A stretch of DNA of 10,494 nucleotides. Source: an uncultured Methanobrevibacter sp. Lineage in GTDB: Archaea; Methanobacteriota; Methanobacteria; Methanobacteriales; Methanobacteriaceae. The stretch lies in the NCBI GenBank assembly GCA_902782595.1, contig CACZNW010000101.1, forward strand, positions 1 to 10,494, read 5' to 3'. Position 1 is the stretch's first letter. The number at the start of each line of letters is the position of its first letter. The notes under the pieces are model-generated. The model saw only the letters and a list, made by a program, of their open reading frames with translations, did not search any database and had not been told where the DNA came from. Of the stretch, positions 1-6,284 are shown piece by piece. The translations under genes were made by a program, and so were the position numbers.

Positions 1-120
1 AACATCAAAAATCTTTTTACCACCAATTTCAACTAAAAAAAAAAATCACGCTAGTGAAACCACTTCAAAAATAAACAAATACAATAATTAAAATATAACT
101 AACTGAAGATAAAATAAATA

Positions 121-146
121 AAAAAAATAAGAGTTAAAAACTCTTA
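121..146 (-). terminator. Hairpin plus U-tract terminator of gdhA
   Basis: Just past the gdhA stop codon, 128-135 and 139-146 form a perfect 8-bp inverted repeat around a 3-base loop. Read on the minus strand the stem is followed at once by a T-rich run (121-127 are all A on the plus strand). This has the layout of an intrinsic terminator; archaea mainly need the U-tract, so the run may matter more than the stem. A second oligo-T run on the same strand (35-45) could act as back-up. Confidence 0.7.
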
Positions 147-155
147 AAAATAAAT

Positions 156-1490
156 TTACACAATTCCTTGTGCGTTCATTGCGTCAACAACTTTTTTGAA
201 TCCTGCAATGTTTGCTCCTGCAACATAGTTCTTGTCCATGTCGTATTCAGCAGCAGCATCTGCAACATTCGCGAAAATATCTTCCATAATTCTTTGAAGT
301 CTTGAATCAACTTCTTCAAATGTCCAGGATAATCTTTGTGAGTTTTGAGACATTTCAAGTGCGGAAGTAGCTACTCCTCCAGCGTTGGATGCTTTACCCG
401 GTGCGAACAATACATCATTTTCCTGCAAGAATTCAGTTGCTTCAATTGTTGTAGGCATGTTTGCTCCTTCAGCAACTGCCAAAACACCGTTTTGAACTAA
501 GATTTTAGCATCTTCTAACTGCAATTCGTTTTGAGTAGCACATGGAAGTGCAATGTCACATTTGATAGACCATACCCCTTTTCCTTCGTGGTATTCAGCG
601 CTTTCTCTTGCTTCAGCATATGCAGTTAATCTTTCACGTTTTACTTCTTTTACTTCTTTGAGTAACTCAACGTCGATTCCTTCAGGATCATAAATCCATC
701 CTGTTGAATCAGAACAGGTTACCGGTTTTCCACCTAACTGCTGAGCTTTTTCAATTGCATAAATTGCCACATTACCTGCACCAGATACTACAATGGTTTT
801 ATCCTTAATATCAATGTCATTAGCTTTTAACATAGCATTTGTGAAGTATAATAAACCATATCCTGTAGCTTCAGTTCTTGCAAGAGACCCTCCGAAAGTT
901 AATCCTTTACCGGTTAATACTCCTTCGTATAGTCCTCTGATTCTTTTGTATTGTCCGAATAAGAAACCGATTTCTCGGCCACCTACTCCAATATCTCCTG
1001 CAGGCACATCAGTATCAGCTCCAATGTATTTGCATAATTCAGTCATGAAACTTTGACAGAATGCCATGATTTCCCTGTCAGATTTTCCTTTAGGATCAAA
1101 ATCAGATCCGCCTTTTCCTCCTCCGATTGGAAGTCCGGTTAATGAGTTTTTAAAGATTTGTTCGAAACCTAAGAATTTGATAATTCCTACATTTACTGAT
1201 GGGTGGAAACGTAATCCTCCTTTGTAAGGTCCAATTGCTGAGTTGAACTGTACACGGTATCCTGTATTTACCTGTACCTGACCGTTGTCATCTACCCATG
1301 GAACACGGAATTTTAATTGTCTTTCAGGGTTTGTTAATCTTTCAAGAAGAGCATTTTTTCTGTATTCTTCTTCATTTTCTTCAATTACCACTCTTAGAGA
1401 TTCTAAAACTTCACGTACTGCCTGGTGAAATTCAGGCTCTGAAGGGTTTTGTTCTATTATAGTTTCAATTACTTCATCTACGTATGACAA
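156..1490 (-). CDS. gdhA: NADP-specific glutamate dehydrogenase
   Basis: Catalyses reductive amination of 2-oxoglutarate with ammonium to L-glutamate, a main entry of ammonium into amino acids; a soluble cytoplasmic enzyme, hexameric in this family. The 444 residues match the usual length of the small bacterial-type GDH and co-align with it from the N-terminus. Visible motifs: substrate-binding GPYKGG (K90), the GGGKGG signature at 123-128 with catalytic K126, PAGD with D166, and the nucleotide-binding GAGNVA at 237-242. The SDSTG after the second strand of the Rossmann fold (260-264) resembles NADP(H)-specific enzymes, so NADP preference is inferred. The start is TTG (1488-1490): GGAGGA at 1497-1502 lies 6 bases upstream and there is no nearby in-frame ATG. 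It is a single-gene unit with its own promoter and terminator. Its closest look is to bacterial GdhA, so ancient transfer is possible but not shown. Confidence 0.96.
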   Translation of the reverse strand: MSYVDEVIETIIEQNPSEPEFHQAVREVLESLRVVIEENEEEYRKNALLERLTNPERQLKFRVPWVDDNGQVQVNTGYRVQFNSAIGPYKGGLRFHPSVNVGIIKFLGFEQIFKNSLTGLPIGGGKGGSDFDPKGKSDREIMAFCQSFMTELCKYIGADTDVPAGDIGVGGREIGFLFGQYKRIRGLYEGVLTGKGLTFGGSLARTEATGYGLLYFTNAMLKANDIDIKDKTIVVSGAGNVAIYAIEKAQQLGGKPVTCSDSTGWIYDPEGIDVELLKEVKEVKRERLTAYAEARESAEYHEGKGVWSIKCDIALPCATQNELQLEDAKILVQNGVLAVAEGANMPTTIEATEFLQENDVLFAPGKASNAGGVATSALEMSQNSQRLSWTFEEVDSRLQRIMEDIFANVADAAAEYDMDKNYVAGANIAGFKKVVDAMNAQGIV

Positions 1491-1496
1491 AATTAT

Positions 1497-1553
1497 TCCT
1501 CCGAATAAAATTCTGAATTATATCATTAAAATTTTAACAATATAATTAAATAT
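1497..1553 (-). promoter_or_regulatory. gdhA promoter region, SD and candidate operator
   Basis: The SD GGAGGA is read from 1497-1502. A 19-base imperfect palindrome (1505-1523, centre T1514, 8 of 9 positions pairing) sits directly upstream of it, and a 12-base palindrome TTAAAATTTTAA lies at 1526-1537. A TATA-like AT-rich element spans about 1538-1553, which would place the transcription start near 1518. In DNA this A+T-rich the TATA assignment is weak and palindromes arise often by chance. I found no GGAA-N6-TTCC site of the kind bound by the methanogen nitrogen repressor NrpR. Confidence 0.4.
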
Positions 1554-1875
1554 TTGAATCTTCTCATATTTAACTATTATTCAATTTTTACCAAAAATAG
1601 CCTAATATCATTCATTAAAATTAAGATAATTATTATACAAATTATACAAAATCCAAAAATAATTATTTTATTTTTTAAATCTTTTCAAATATTTTTCTAC
1701 AATTGACAATAAAAATTATCAATACATAAACAAATGTCGGCAAACATCTTCCACCCAAAAGTTTCCGAAGACCAAATGTTTTAGGAAATCATATTTTACA
1801 TGCCAAAAATCGAACAAAAACATCAAATACAAAAAAATATTAAACAAAATAGTATGAAAATTTAAAAAGCATATT
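1554..1875. other. Intergenic stretch with a GC-richer hairpin island
   Basis: No convincing gene was found between the gdhA promoter and the promoter of the 78-residue ORF. Most of the stretch is poly-A/T-like, but roughly 1734-1790 is about 40% G+C. Within it 1761-1789 can fold on the plus strand into a two-part hairpin: 6 bp (1761-1766 with 1784-1789), a G/A mismatch, 5 bp (1768-1772 with 1778-1782) and a 5-base loop. Two of the pairs are G-U wobbles that work only in plus-strand RNA. It could be a small RNA, a decayed gene or chance. Confidence 0.35.
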
Positions 1876-1947
1876 CCTTTATATATCATAATTTATAAAT
1901 TAATATCTATAATTGGATAAAACTTAATTTTTAATAAACAAAGTGAT
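1876..1947 (+). promoter_or_regulatory. Promoter and SD of the 78-residue ORF
   Basis: Two TATA-like sequences, TTTATATATC at 1878-1887 and ATTTATAAAT at 1891-1900, lie 55-75 bases upstream of the start at 1953 and would give leaders of about 30-45 bases. GTGAT at 1943-1947 matches the anti-SD of 16S rRNA and is 5 bases from the ATG. Which TATA element is used cannot be decided by eye. Confidence 0.5.
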
Positions 1948-1952
1948 AAAAT

Positions 1953-2189
1953 ATGATAACCAAAGACCAGTACAACAGCCTGAAAGAAAATTACCTGACA
2001 AAAAACAGAAGCATGCACTCACTGTATGTAGAACTGAACAAGGAAAAAACCGTTCCCAAACCAATGTTTTTCAAACTTATAAACCAGATACGCAAGGAAG
2101 AAGGTCTCGGCGAATATTACATAAAAAAAGAGAAAAGAAGAAGTGATATTATAACACACTTTGACAAATCGCCAAGATGCTATAATTAG
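1953..2189 (+). CDS. Small hypothetical protein, possibly helix-turn-helix
   Basis: A 78-residue basic protein that I do not recognise with certainty. It has no signal peptide, membrane segment or cysteine pair (only one Cys, C76). Residues about 4-50 read as three short amphipathic helices, YNSLKENYLT, SMHSLYVELN and MFFKLINQIRKEEG. That spacing recalls resolvase-type helix-turn-helix domains, followed by a basic tail (KKEKRR at 58-63), so nucleic-acid binding is a reasonable guess only. ATG at 1953 is chosen because GTGAT at 1943-1947 is a good SD, and a TATA-like box lies upstream. It is convergent with prf1: the two stop codons share the four bases TTAG (2186-2189). An oligo-T run for the opposite strand (2123-2129), the likely prf1 terminator, falls inside this gene's lysine-rich part. 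A fully independent expression unit plus clean codon use argue that it is real. Confidence 0.7.
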   Translation: MITKDQYNSLKENYLTKNRSMHSLYVELNKEKTVPKPMFFKLINQIRKEEGLGEYYIKKEKRRSDIITHFDKSPRCYN

Positions 2190-3430
2190 CGCTCGACATA
2201 ATACCTCAGTATTGCACCGATTCCACCGAATGCCCGAAACAGCTGCATGCCTTCTTCAGTTTCCGTGGAGATGAACTCAACGTCAGTATTCATTTCTTCA
2301 GCCTTTTCAACAAATTCTTCAGCCAAATCCATTGAAGATTCTTCTTTTAAAATTTCATTACAGTTAGGACATCTTTCCTGCATACTGTCGGCTTCAGACT
2401 GTGTTTTAACTGTGAACTGCTTTTGTGTTCCGCATCCGGGACAGACAAATGTCTTGCGCATGCTTGTCAAATCTTCAGATAAAAGCAGCACATCAACAGC
2501 ACCGATTGTAAGGTTGGTTCTCACTTCATCTTCACCATAGGAATAAAGGCCCTTGTCCTTTCTCAGTTCCTGAATGAATCTCTGAACGAGTTTTTTCTCC
2601 TGAATCACATCAAGGTTTGCCAAATCATCAGCTGATTTGGCGATGACTTCACGGATTCCCTCTTCACCAGTGTATGATGTGTCGACTATTGTCATTACCT
2701 TATTCTTAAGCTCATACTGGAGGTAATCCCCTTCAAAGAAATCCTTCTTGGTGAACCCCGGTCCTCCAATGATAATTCCTTTCAAATCATCCTTTAATGG
2801 TAAAAACGCTTCATTCATATGATCTCCAATACGTTTTAAAAACTGGTGGGCAAGATCCTCGATTACACGGTCAAACCTTCTCTGAGACTGTCCTCCAGCT
2901 TTATGCTTTCCTGGAACCCCACTTGTGAGATGGCCAAGAATGGTTTCCTTTTTACCTTTTAAAGTGGCATAAGTTGCCTCGTTTCTGTCGATTACAGCCA
3001 CACCATAAACGTCATGCTCCTCAATCATATACTCCAGAGGTTCTAGGAAAAACTCATTGTTACACTTATACCAGTATGTCTGAACCGGTTCCGGAGGTTC
3101 TATGATGTATTTTTCCATCTTTTCAGTACCAGGACCCCCTTTGGGAATCATACCCACAAATAAAACAATACCATTTTCCGGAGGCTGCTTGTATAATTTA
3201 ATGCTTTCCAATATAACCGCAATGGCAGACTGTACATTCTTTCTTGTCTGCTTACTTTTAATGTTGGCACTCTGACCCATTTCATCTCTCATATGCTTAC
3301 CGACATCACTCAACTGTTTGGATGGCGGAATATAAACGGAAACAAGCTCGGTACCTCTGCCTCTTTTATTTGACAATTCCTTTAATGTCTTTTTAAATTC
3401 ATATAATTCTTTTGATGATACTCCTGACAT
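2186..3430 (-). CDS. prf1: Peptide chain release factor aRF1
   Basis: The single archaeal class-1 release factor: it recognises all three stop codons in the ribosomal A site and triggers hydrolysis of peptidyl-tRNA, working with a GTPase (aEF1A in archaea). The 414 residues are full length for the family. N domain: NIKS at 56-59 and YxCxxxF at 121-127 (Y121, C123, F127), the stop-codon reading elements. M domain: GGQ at 179-181, the catalytic loop in the peptidyl-transferase centre. C domain: a zinc-binding mini-domain with C330-x2-C333 and C354-x2-C357. ATG 3428-3430 is preceded after 3 bases by GGGGAT (3434-3439), nearly the GGTGAT seen before cbiJ. Expression is probably from a TATA box at 3469-3478, divergent from the dihydrouridine synthase gene. 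The 3' end overlaps the convergent 78-residue ORF by 4 bases. Confidence 0.97.
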   Translation of the reverse strand: MSGVSSKELYEFKKTLKELSNKRGRGTELVSVYIPPSKQLSDVGKHMRDEMGQSANIKSKQTRKNVQSAIAVILESIKLYKQPPENGIVLFVGMIPKGGPGTEKMEKYIIEPPEPVQTYWYKCNNEFFLEPLEYMIEEHDVYGVAVIDRNEATYATLKGKKETILGHLTSGVPGKHKAGGQSQRRFDRVIEDLAHQFLKRIGDHMNEAFLPLKDDLKGIIIGGPGFTKKDFFEGDYLQYELKNKVMTIVDTSYTGEEGIREVIAKSADDLANLDVIQEKKLVQRFIQELRKDKGLYSYGEDEVRTNLTIGAVDVLLLSEDLTSMRKTFVCPGCGTQKQFTVKTQSEADSMQERCPNCNEILKEESSMDLAEEFVEKAEEMNTDVEFISTETEEGMQLFRAFGGIGAILRYYVER

Positions 3431-3528
3431 GTTATCCCCATAATAATTAAATTAATATAATAGATATAGATATATAAATACAAATATATATAATTAATGA
3501 AAAAACCAAGGAAAATCAATAATTTTAG
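3431..3528. promoter_or_regulatory. Divergent promoter region of prf1 and dus
   Basis: The 98 bases between the two divergent starts are nearly pure A/T. Minus strand: TTTATATATC (3469-3478) is a good TATA box for prf1, giving a leader of about 18 bases that holds the SD GGGGAT. Plus strand: AATATATATA near 3482-3491 would put the dus start of transcription close to 3513, leaving a short leader without a strong SD. AAGGA at 3508-3512 is 16 bases from the ATG, too far to be typical. Confidence 0.5.
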
Positions 3529-4515
3529 ATGAATTTTATGAAATGGAAAATTGGAAATATTACAATTGACAACCAGGTGGTTCTCGCACCTATGGCGGGA
3601 ATATGCGATTCGGCATTCAGAAGAATCATAAAATCAATGGGATGCGGACTGATTGAAACCGAAATGGTGTCCGATAAGGCAATAATGTATGAAAACACAA
3701 GAACCCAAGAAATGCTTTATATGACAGATGAAGAAAGGCCAATATCCCAGCAGATATTTGGAGCGGAAGTGAAATCATTTAAAATAGCTGCAGAATACAT
3801 CTGCGAAAATATGAAACCGGACATCATTGACATCAATGTTGGCTGTCCCGTTCCCAAGGTTGCAGTCAGGTCACAGGCAGGAAGCGCACTTCTGAAAAAT
3901 CCTCCAAAAATAGGAGAAATCGTGGAAGCTGTTGTTGACAGCACCAATGTTCCTGTAACTGCAAAAATCAGAAGCGGCTGGGACAGTACCTGCATCAATG
4001 CTCTGGAAGTGGCGAGAATTATTGAAGATGCAGGGGCATCAGCAATTACAATCCATCCGCGTACACGGGAGCAGAGATATGGTGAAAGCGCCGACTGGTC
4101 AATAATAAGGGACATTAAAGATGCTCTTGAAATACCCGTCATTGGAAACGGCGATATCTGGTCATGCTATGATGCGCACGAGATGATTGATGAAACCGGC
4201 TGTGATGCAGTAATGATTGGAAGAGGTGTTTTGGGAAATCCCTGGCTTATAAAACAGTGCATTGACTATCTGGAGGACGGAATTGAACCTGAAACGACTA
4301 CCCTGGATGAAAAAATCGAGATGATTAAAACCCATGCGGAGCTTCTCAGCCAAATTAGACCTGAAAAGGTTGCAATGCACAAGATGAGGACACACACTGC
4401 ATATTATCTTAAGGGCCATTGGAGGAGTTCCGAAATTAAACCAAGAATATTCAAGATGAATACGAAAGAGGAACTGTTTGATCTTCTCGATGAATATGTT
4501 GAACTGGTCAGCTGA
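3529..4515 (+). CDS. dus: tRNA-dihydrouridine synthase
   Basis: An FMN-dependent enzyme that uses NADPH to reduce specific uridines (usually in the D loop) of tRNA to dihydrouridine. 328 residues, normal for the Dus family. TIM-barrel part: APMAG at 20-24 (FMN), a D-INVGCP segment with catalytic C106 followed by AGSALL at 117-122, K146, IHPRTR at 175-180 and GNGDI at 206-210. The phosphate-binding GRGVLGNPW is at 231-239. The C-terminal helical tRNA-binding part carries H284, K285, H289 and Y293-xx-KG. It is closest in look to the DusB group, but which uridine it modifies cannot be read from sequence. The start could be ATG 3529 or ATG 3538; neither has a clear SD, and 3529 is kept because the extra residues are harmless. 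A hairpin terminator overlaps its stop codon. Confidence 0.94.
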   Translation: MNFMKWKIGNITIDNQVVLAPMAGICDSAFRRIIKSMGCGLIETEMVSDKAIMYENTRTQEMLYMTDEERPISQQIFGAEVKSFKIAAEYICENMKPDIIDINVGCPVPKVAVRSQAGSALLKNPPKIGEIVEAVVDSTNVPVTAKIRSGWDSTCINALEVARIIEDAGASAITIHPRTREQRYGESADWSIIRDIKDALEIPVIGNGDIWSCYDAHEMIDETGCDAVMIGRGVLGNPWLIKQCIDYLEDGIEPETTTLDEKIEMIKTHAELLSQIRPEKVAMHKMRTHTAYYLKGHWRSSEIKPRIFKMNTKEELFDLLDEYVELVS

Positions 4516-4538
4516 ACACCTTATTTCAGCTGCTTTTT
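4509..4538 (+). terminator. Hairpin terminator of dus
   Basis: CAGCTGA at 4509-4515, which includes the TGA stop codon, pairs perfectly over 7 bp with TCAGCTG at 4526-4532 around a 10-base loop. TTTTT follows at 4534-4538, and T-rich sequence continues to about 4555. This is a textbook stem/U-tract layout on the plus strand. Confidence 0.65.
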
Positions 4539-4563
4539 GATATTTATTCCTTTTCATTGGAAA

Positions 4564-4602
4564 TTATTTAAAAACAATTTACACTTGAACAATCATGAGG
4601 TG
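4564..4602 (+). promoter_or_regulatory. Promoter and SD in front of a 16-codon ORF
   Basis: A TATA-like element ATTATTTAAAAA lies at about 4564-4575, and GAGGTG at 4597-4602, one of the best SD matches in the window, is 8 bases before ATG 4611. The expected transcription start near 4594 would give a leader of about 17 bases. The signals look complete although only a tiny ORF follows. Confidence 0.4.
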
Positions 4603-4610
4603 TAAAAAAA

Positions 4611-4661
4611 ATGAATTTGAAAAAAAGTGATGAAATGGTAGAAATACAAATACCCAAATAG
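4611..4661 (+). CDS. 16-codon ORF, gene remnant or micropeptide
   Basis: ATG 4611 to TAG 4659-4661 encodes MNLKKSDEMVEIQIPK, a short charged peptide. By itself the ORF would be ignored, but it has an excellent SD (GAGGTG) and a TATA-like element at normal distances, and it starts after the dus terminator. The peptide ends as if it were the first strand of a longer protein, for example the beta-strand start of a ribbon-helix-helix or antitoxin-like protein. That comparison is a guess. The sequence after the TAG does not continue a sensible reading frame. Most likely it is the surviving 5' end of a lost gene; a true micropeptide is the alternative. Confidence 0.25.
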   Translation: MNLKKSDEMVEIQIPK

Positions 4662-4698
4662 TTTTCAGTCCAATTGAAATAATATTTTCCAAATAAAA

Positions 4699-5673
4699 TC
4701 AATATTGCAATAACTTCATATTTCCAAACTTTTCAAACAACTCCAAATCATTAGCAGAAATCGTGTTGATTTCCAGCAAATCCATTCCTGTAATTTCAAT
4801 TACTTCACGTGCAAGAGCAACATAAGTATCCGGATAGTCATTGTATCCAAATATGTGCCATATGATGCTGTTTTCAAAAACAATTTCCAGATACCAGTCA
4901 TAGCCCTCCAAATCGTCAGGATCGCGAGTATTTGATTTATTATGATATTCATCAAAAATCCACATGTAAACATGGTATTTTTCCAAAAGATTTAAAATCA
5001 GACCCATATCTTCAAAGGTTAATTCCTTTTCAATGTAGCCGTCGACAGTGTTTTTTTCAAAATTAATAATAAGCCGAGGATTTGGAAGTTCATATGGATA
5101 TGTCCGGTAATGTCCAAACTCAACGGATTTGACAGGTAATTTATAATCACCATAGACCCCTTCTTTTCTAATGTCAAAATAAAGAGGAGTTGCAAGCTGC
5201 TTTTGATAATTCAAGTGCAGAACATCAAAATCGAACAGTTCCCATAAAATCTCACCAAACCTGATCCATCCATCGGGAAAATTATTTTTAAAGGTATATT
5301 CTTCAAAATTATCCGTTGAATAGATTATGACCTTGCAGGAATAAATCAGCTCTATTTTTTCAAAATATGAGAATTCCTCACTGACGAAATCATCAAAGAG
5401 ATTCAAATCCTCAAAGTCACGAATTAACCTGTCCTTTTGTGAATCTGTGAAATGATGAATTTCACTGGTCATTTTACTTCTCAAATCAACCAGTATATCA
5501 ATCCAGGAATCATCACAGAGTGAATTTTCATTTAAGAACTTATCACCACTGCCCCGCTCTGAAATCTTATAATAAGCATTATTATTAACTAAATCAATAG
5601 TGAAACATTCATAATGGCGATTCAGCCTTTTAAAATTAAATCTCTGTGTGATTTCAATTTTTTCAATCATCAT
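4699..5673 (-). CDS. Hypothetical acidic protein with duplicated domain
   Basis: A protein of unknown function, 324 residues from ATG 5673. There is no signal peptide, membrane span, cysteine motif or known catalytic motif; it is rich in Asp/Glu and aromatic residues and probably cytoplasmic. The two halves look homologous. Each has a beta segment (about 22-36 and 199-213), then a loop to a helix (about 77-96 and 219-235), then a beta hairpin ending in FPDGW or YPDTY with an amphipathic helix (132-150 and 280-298, same length). The second half, with a W-x-LEI-x-F segment before G-YNDYP, resembles a domain I associate with hypothetical proteins of anaerobic gut bacteria; this is memory only. 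Start choice: an in-frame GTG at 5685 gives 328 residues, but that GTG is part of the SD GTGAT (5681-5685), 7 bases from ATG 5673, so the ATG is preferred. Confidence 0.8.
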   Translation of the reverse strand: MMIEKIEITQRFNFKRLNRHYECFTIDLVNNNAYYKISERGSGDKFLNENSLCDDSWIDILVDLRSKMTSEIHHFTDSQKDRLIRDFEDLNLFDDFVSEEFSYFEKIELIYSCKVIIYSTDNFEEYTFKNNFPDGWIRFGEILWELFDFDVLHLNYQKQLATPLYFDIRKEGVYGDYKLPVKSVEFGHYRTYPYELPNPRLIINFEKNTVDGYIEKELTFEDMGLILNLLEKYHVYMWIFDEYHNKSNTRDPDDLEGYDWYLEIVFENSIIWHIFGYNDYPDTYVALAREVIEITGMDLLEINTISANDLELFEKFGNMKLLQY

Positions 5674-5677
5674 TAAA

Positions 5678-5768
5678 ACTATCACTAATGCAAGTTTAAT
5701 ATATTTTACTGAATTAATTTAAAAACATTTATAAGTAATTACTGTTAATTAATTAAGTAAGTGATAGT
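5678..5768. promoter_or_regulatory. Divergent promoter with mirrored SD repeats
   Basis: The region between two divergent genes. ACTATCACT (5678-5686) and AGTGATAGT (5760-5768) form a 9-base perfect inverted repeat that carries the SD of each gene. For the plus-strand gene TTTATAAG at 5728-5735 is a good TATA box, with a start near 5756 and a leader of about 13 bases. For the minus strand an AT-rich element around 5715-5727 or 5697-5708 is possible, neither of them clear. Confidence 0.5.
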
Positions 5769-6284
5769 ATGATTAGAAGATGCCCTCAATGCGGTAGTAC
5801 AACTGATGATATGTATGGTTTTTGCATAAAATGTGGACGGGAATTCCAAAAAATAGAAGCCAATGAATATACTTGTCCATTATGTGGATTCAACAACCCC
5901 GAAGAAGCAGATTATTGTGTCAAATGCGGTACCCCACTACTTTTTAAATCAGAGCCCCAGACAGATGCATCCAACAATGTAAAGCCAATTATTATTAAAA
6001 AAGAAATTTCTGCCAGTCCTACCCCTACCCCTCACAAAACAAGCCGATGGATAATACTTTTCGGATATATTTTCTCAATTCTGGGAGGAATCCTCGGTCT
6101 GATTATTGCAGTATATCTGTCAACCAGAAAAGATCCGGTTGCCAGAAAACACGGACATATACAACTGGCAATCTTTGTTTTCTACATCGCACTGCTTGCA
6201 ATTTTATATGCCACCGGAAACATTCCAACAGACATTATGGCACAGTACAAACAGATTTTAGCCGGGAACTTCTCATCTATTTAA
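5769..6284 (+). CDS. Double zinc-ribbon protein with two membrane helices
   Basis: 171 residues, exact function unknown. Two zinc ribbons at the N-terminus: C5-x2-C8 with C19-x2-C22, and C36-x2-C39 with C50-x2-C53, of the short rubredoxin-like knuckle type common in archaeal and bacterial membrane proteins. A Pro/Thr-rich linker (about 62-92) leads to two hydrophobic helices, roughly 94-117 (with a GGILGLI segment) and 131-149, joined by a basic loop (RKDPVARKHGH, 120-130). The positive loop suggests that both ends face the cytoplasm except for a short C-terminal tail. The two helices with a charged loop recall small membrane domains often fused to zinc ribbons. ATG 5769 is supported by GTGAT at 5761-5765. 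Its last 12 bases overlap the convergent acetyltransferase gene. Possible roles are sensing or scaffolding at the membrane; nothing in the sequence decides this. Confidence 0.85.
   Translation: MIRRCPQCGSTTDDMYGFCIKCGREFQKIEANEYTCPLCGFNNPEEADYCVKCGTPLLFKSEPQTDASNNVKPIIIKKEISASPTPTPHKTSRWIILFGYIFSILGGILGLIIAVYLSTRKDPVARKHGHIQLAIFVFYIALLAILYATGNIPTDIMAQYKQILAGNFSSI

Noticed and set aside
35..57. Run of 11 A next to TCAC-GCTA-GTGA, possible second minus-strand terminator
   Set aside because: The stem is only 4 bp. The T-run may serve as back-up for gdhA, but there is no separate transcript to assign it to.
1497..1800. Nitrogen-repressor (NrpR) operator for gdhA
   Set aside because: I looked for GGAA-N6-TTCC and found none; TTTCC...GGAAA at 1762-1788 has the wrong order and spacing and fits a hairpin better.
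1719..1823. 34-codon minus-strand ORF across the GC-richer island, aromatic-rich peptide
   Set aside because: No SD or TATA box at a sensible distance, and no family is recognised; it may only reflect the local composition.
1943..2146. 67-codon plus-strand ORF overlapping the 78-residue gene in another frame
   Set aside because: It would start at the GTG of the SD itself; its translation is low complexity and the other frame has the better start context.
3717..4557. Minus-strand ORFs of 141 and 131 codons under dus
   Set aside because: Both lie opposite the conserved Dus reading frame and lack SDs; they are antisense shadows.
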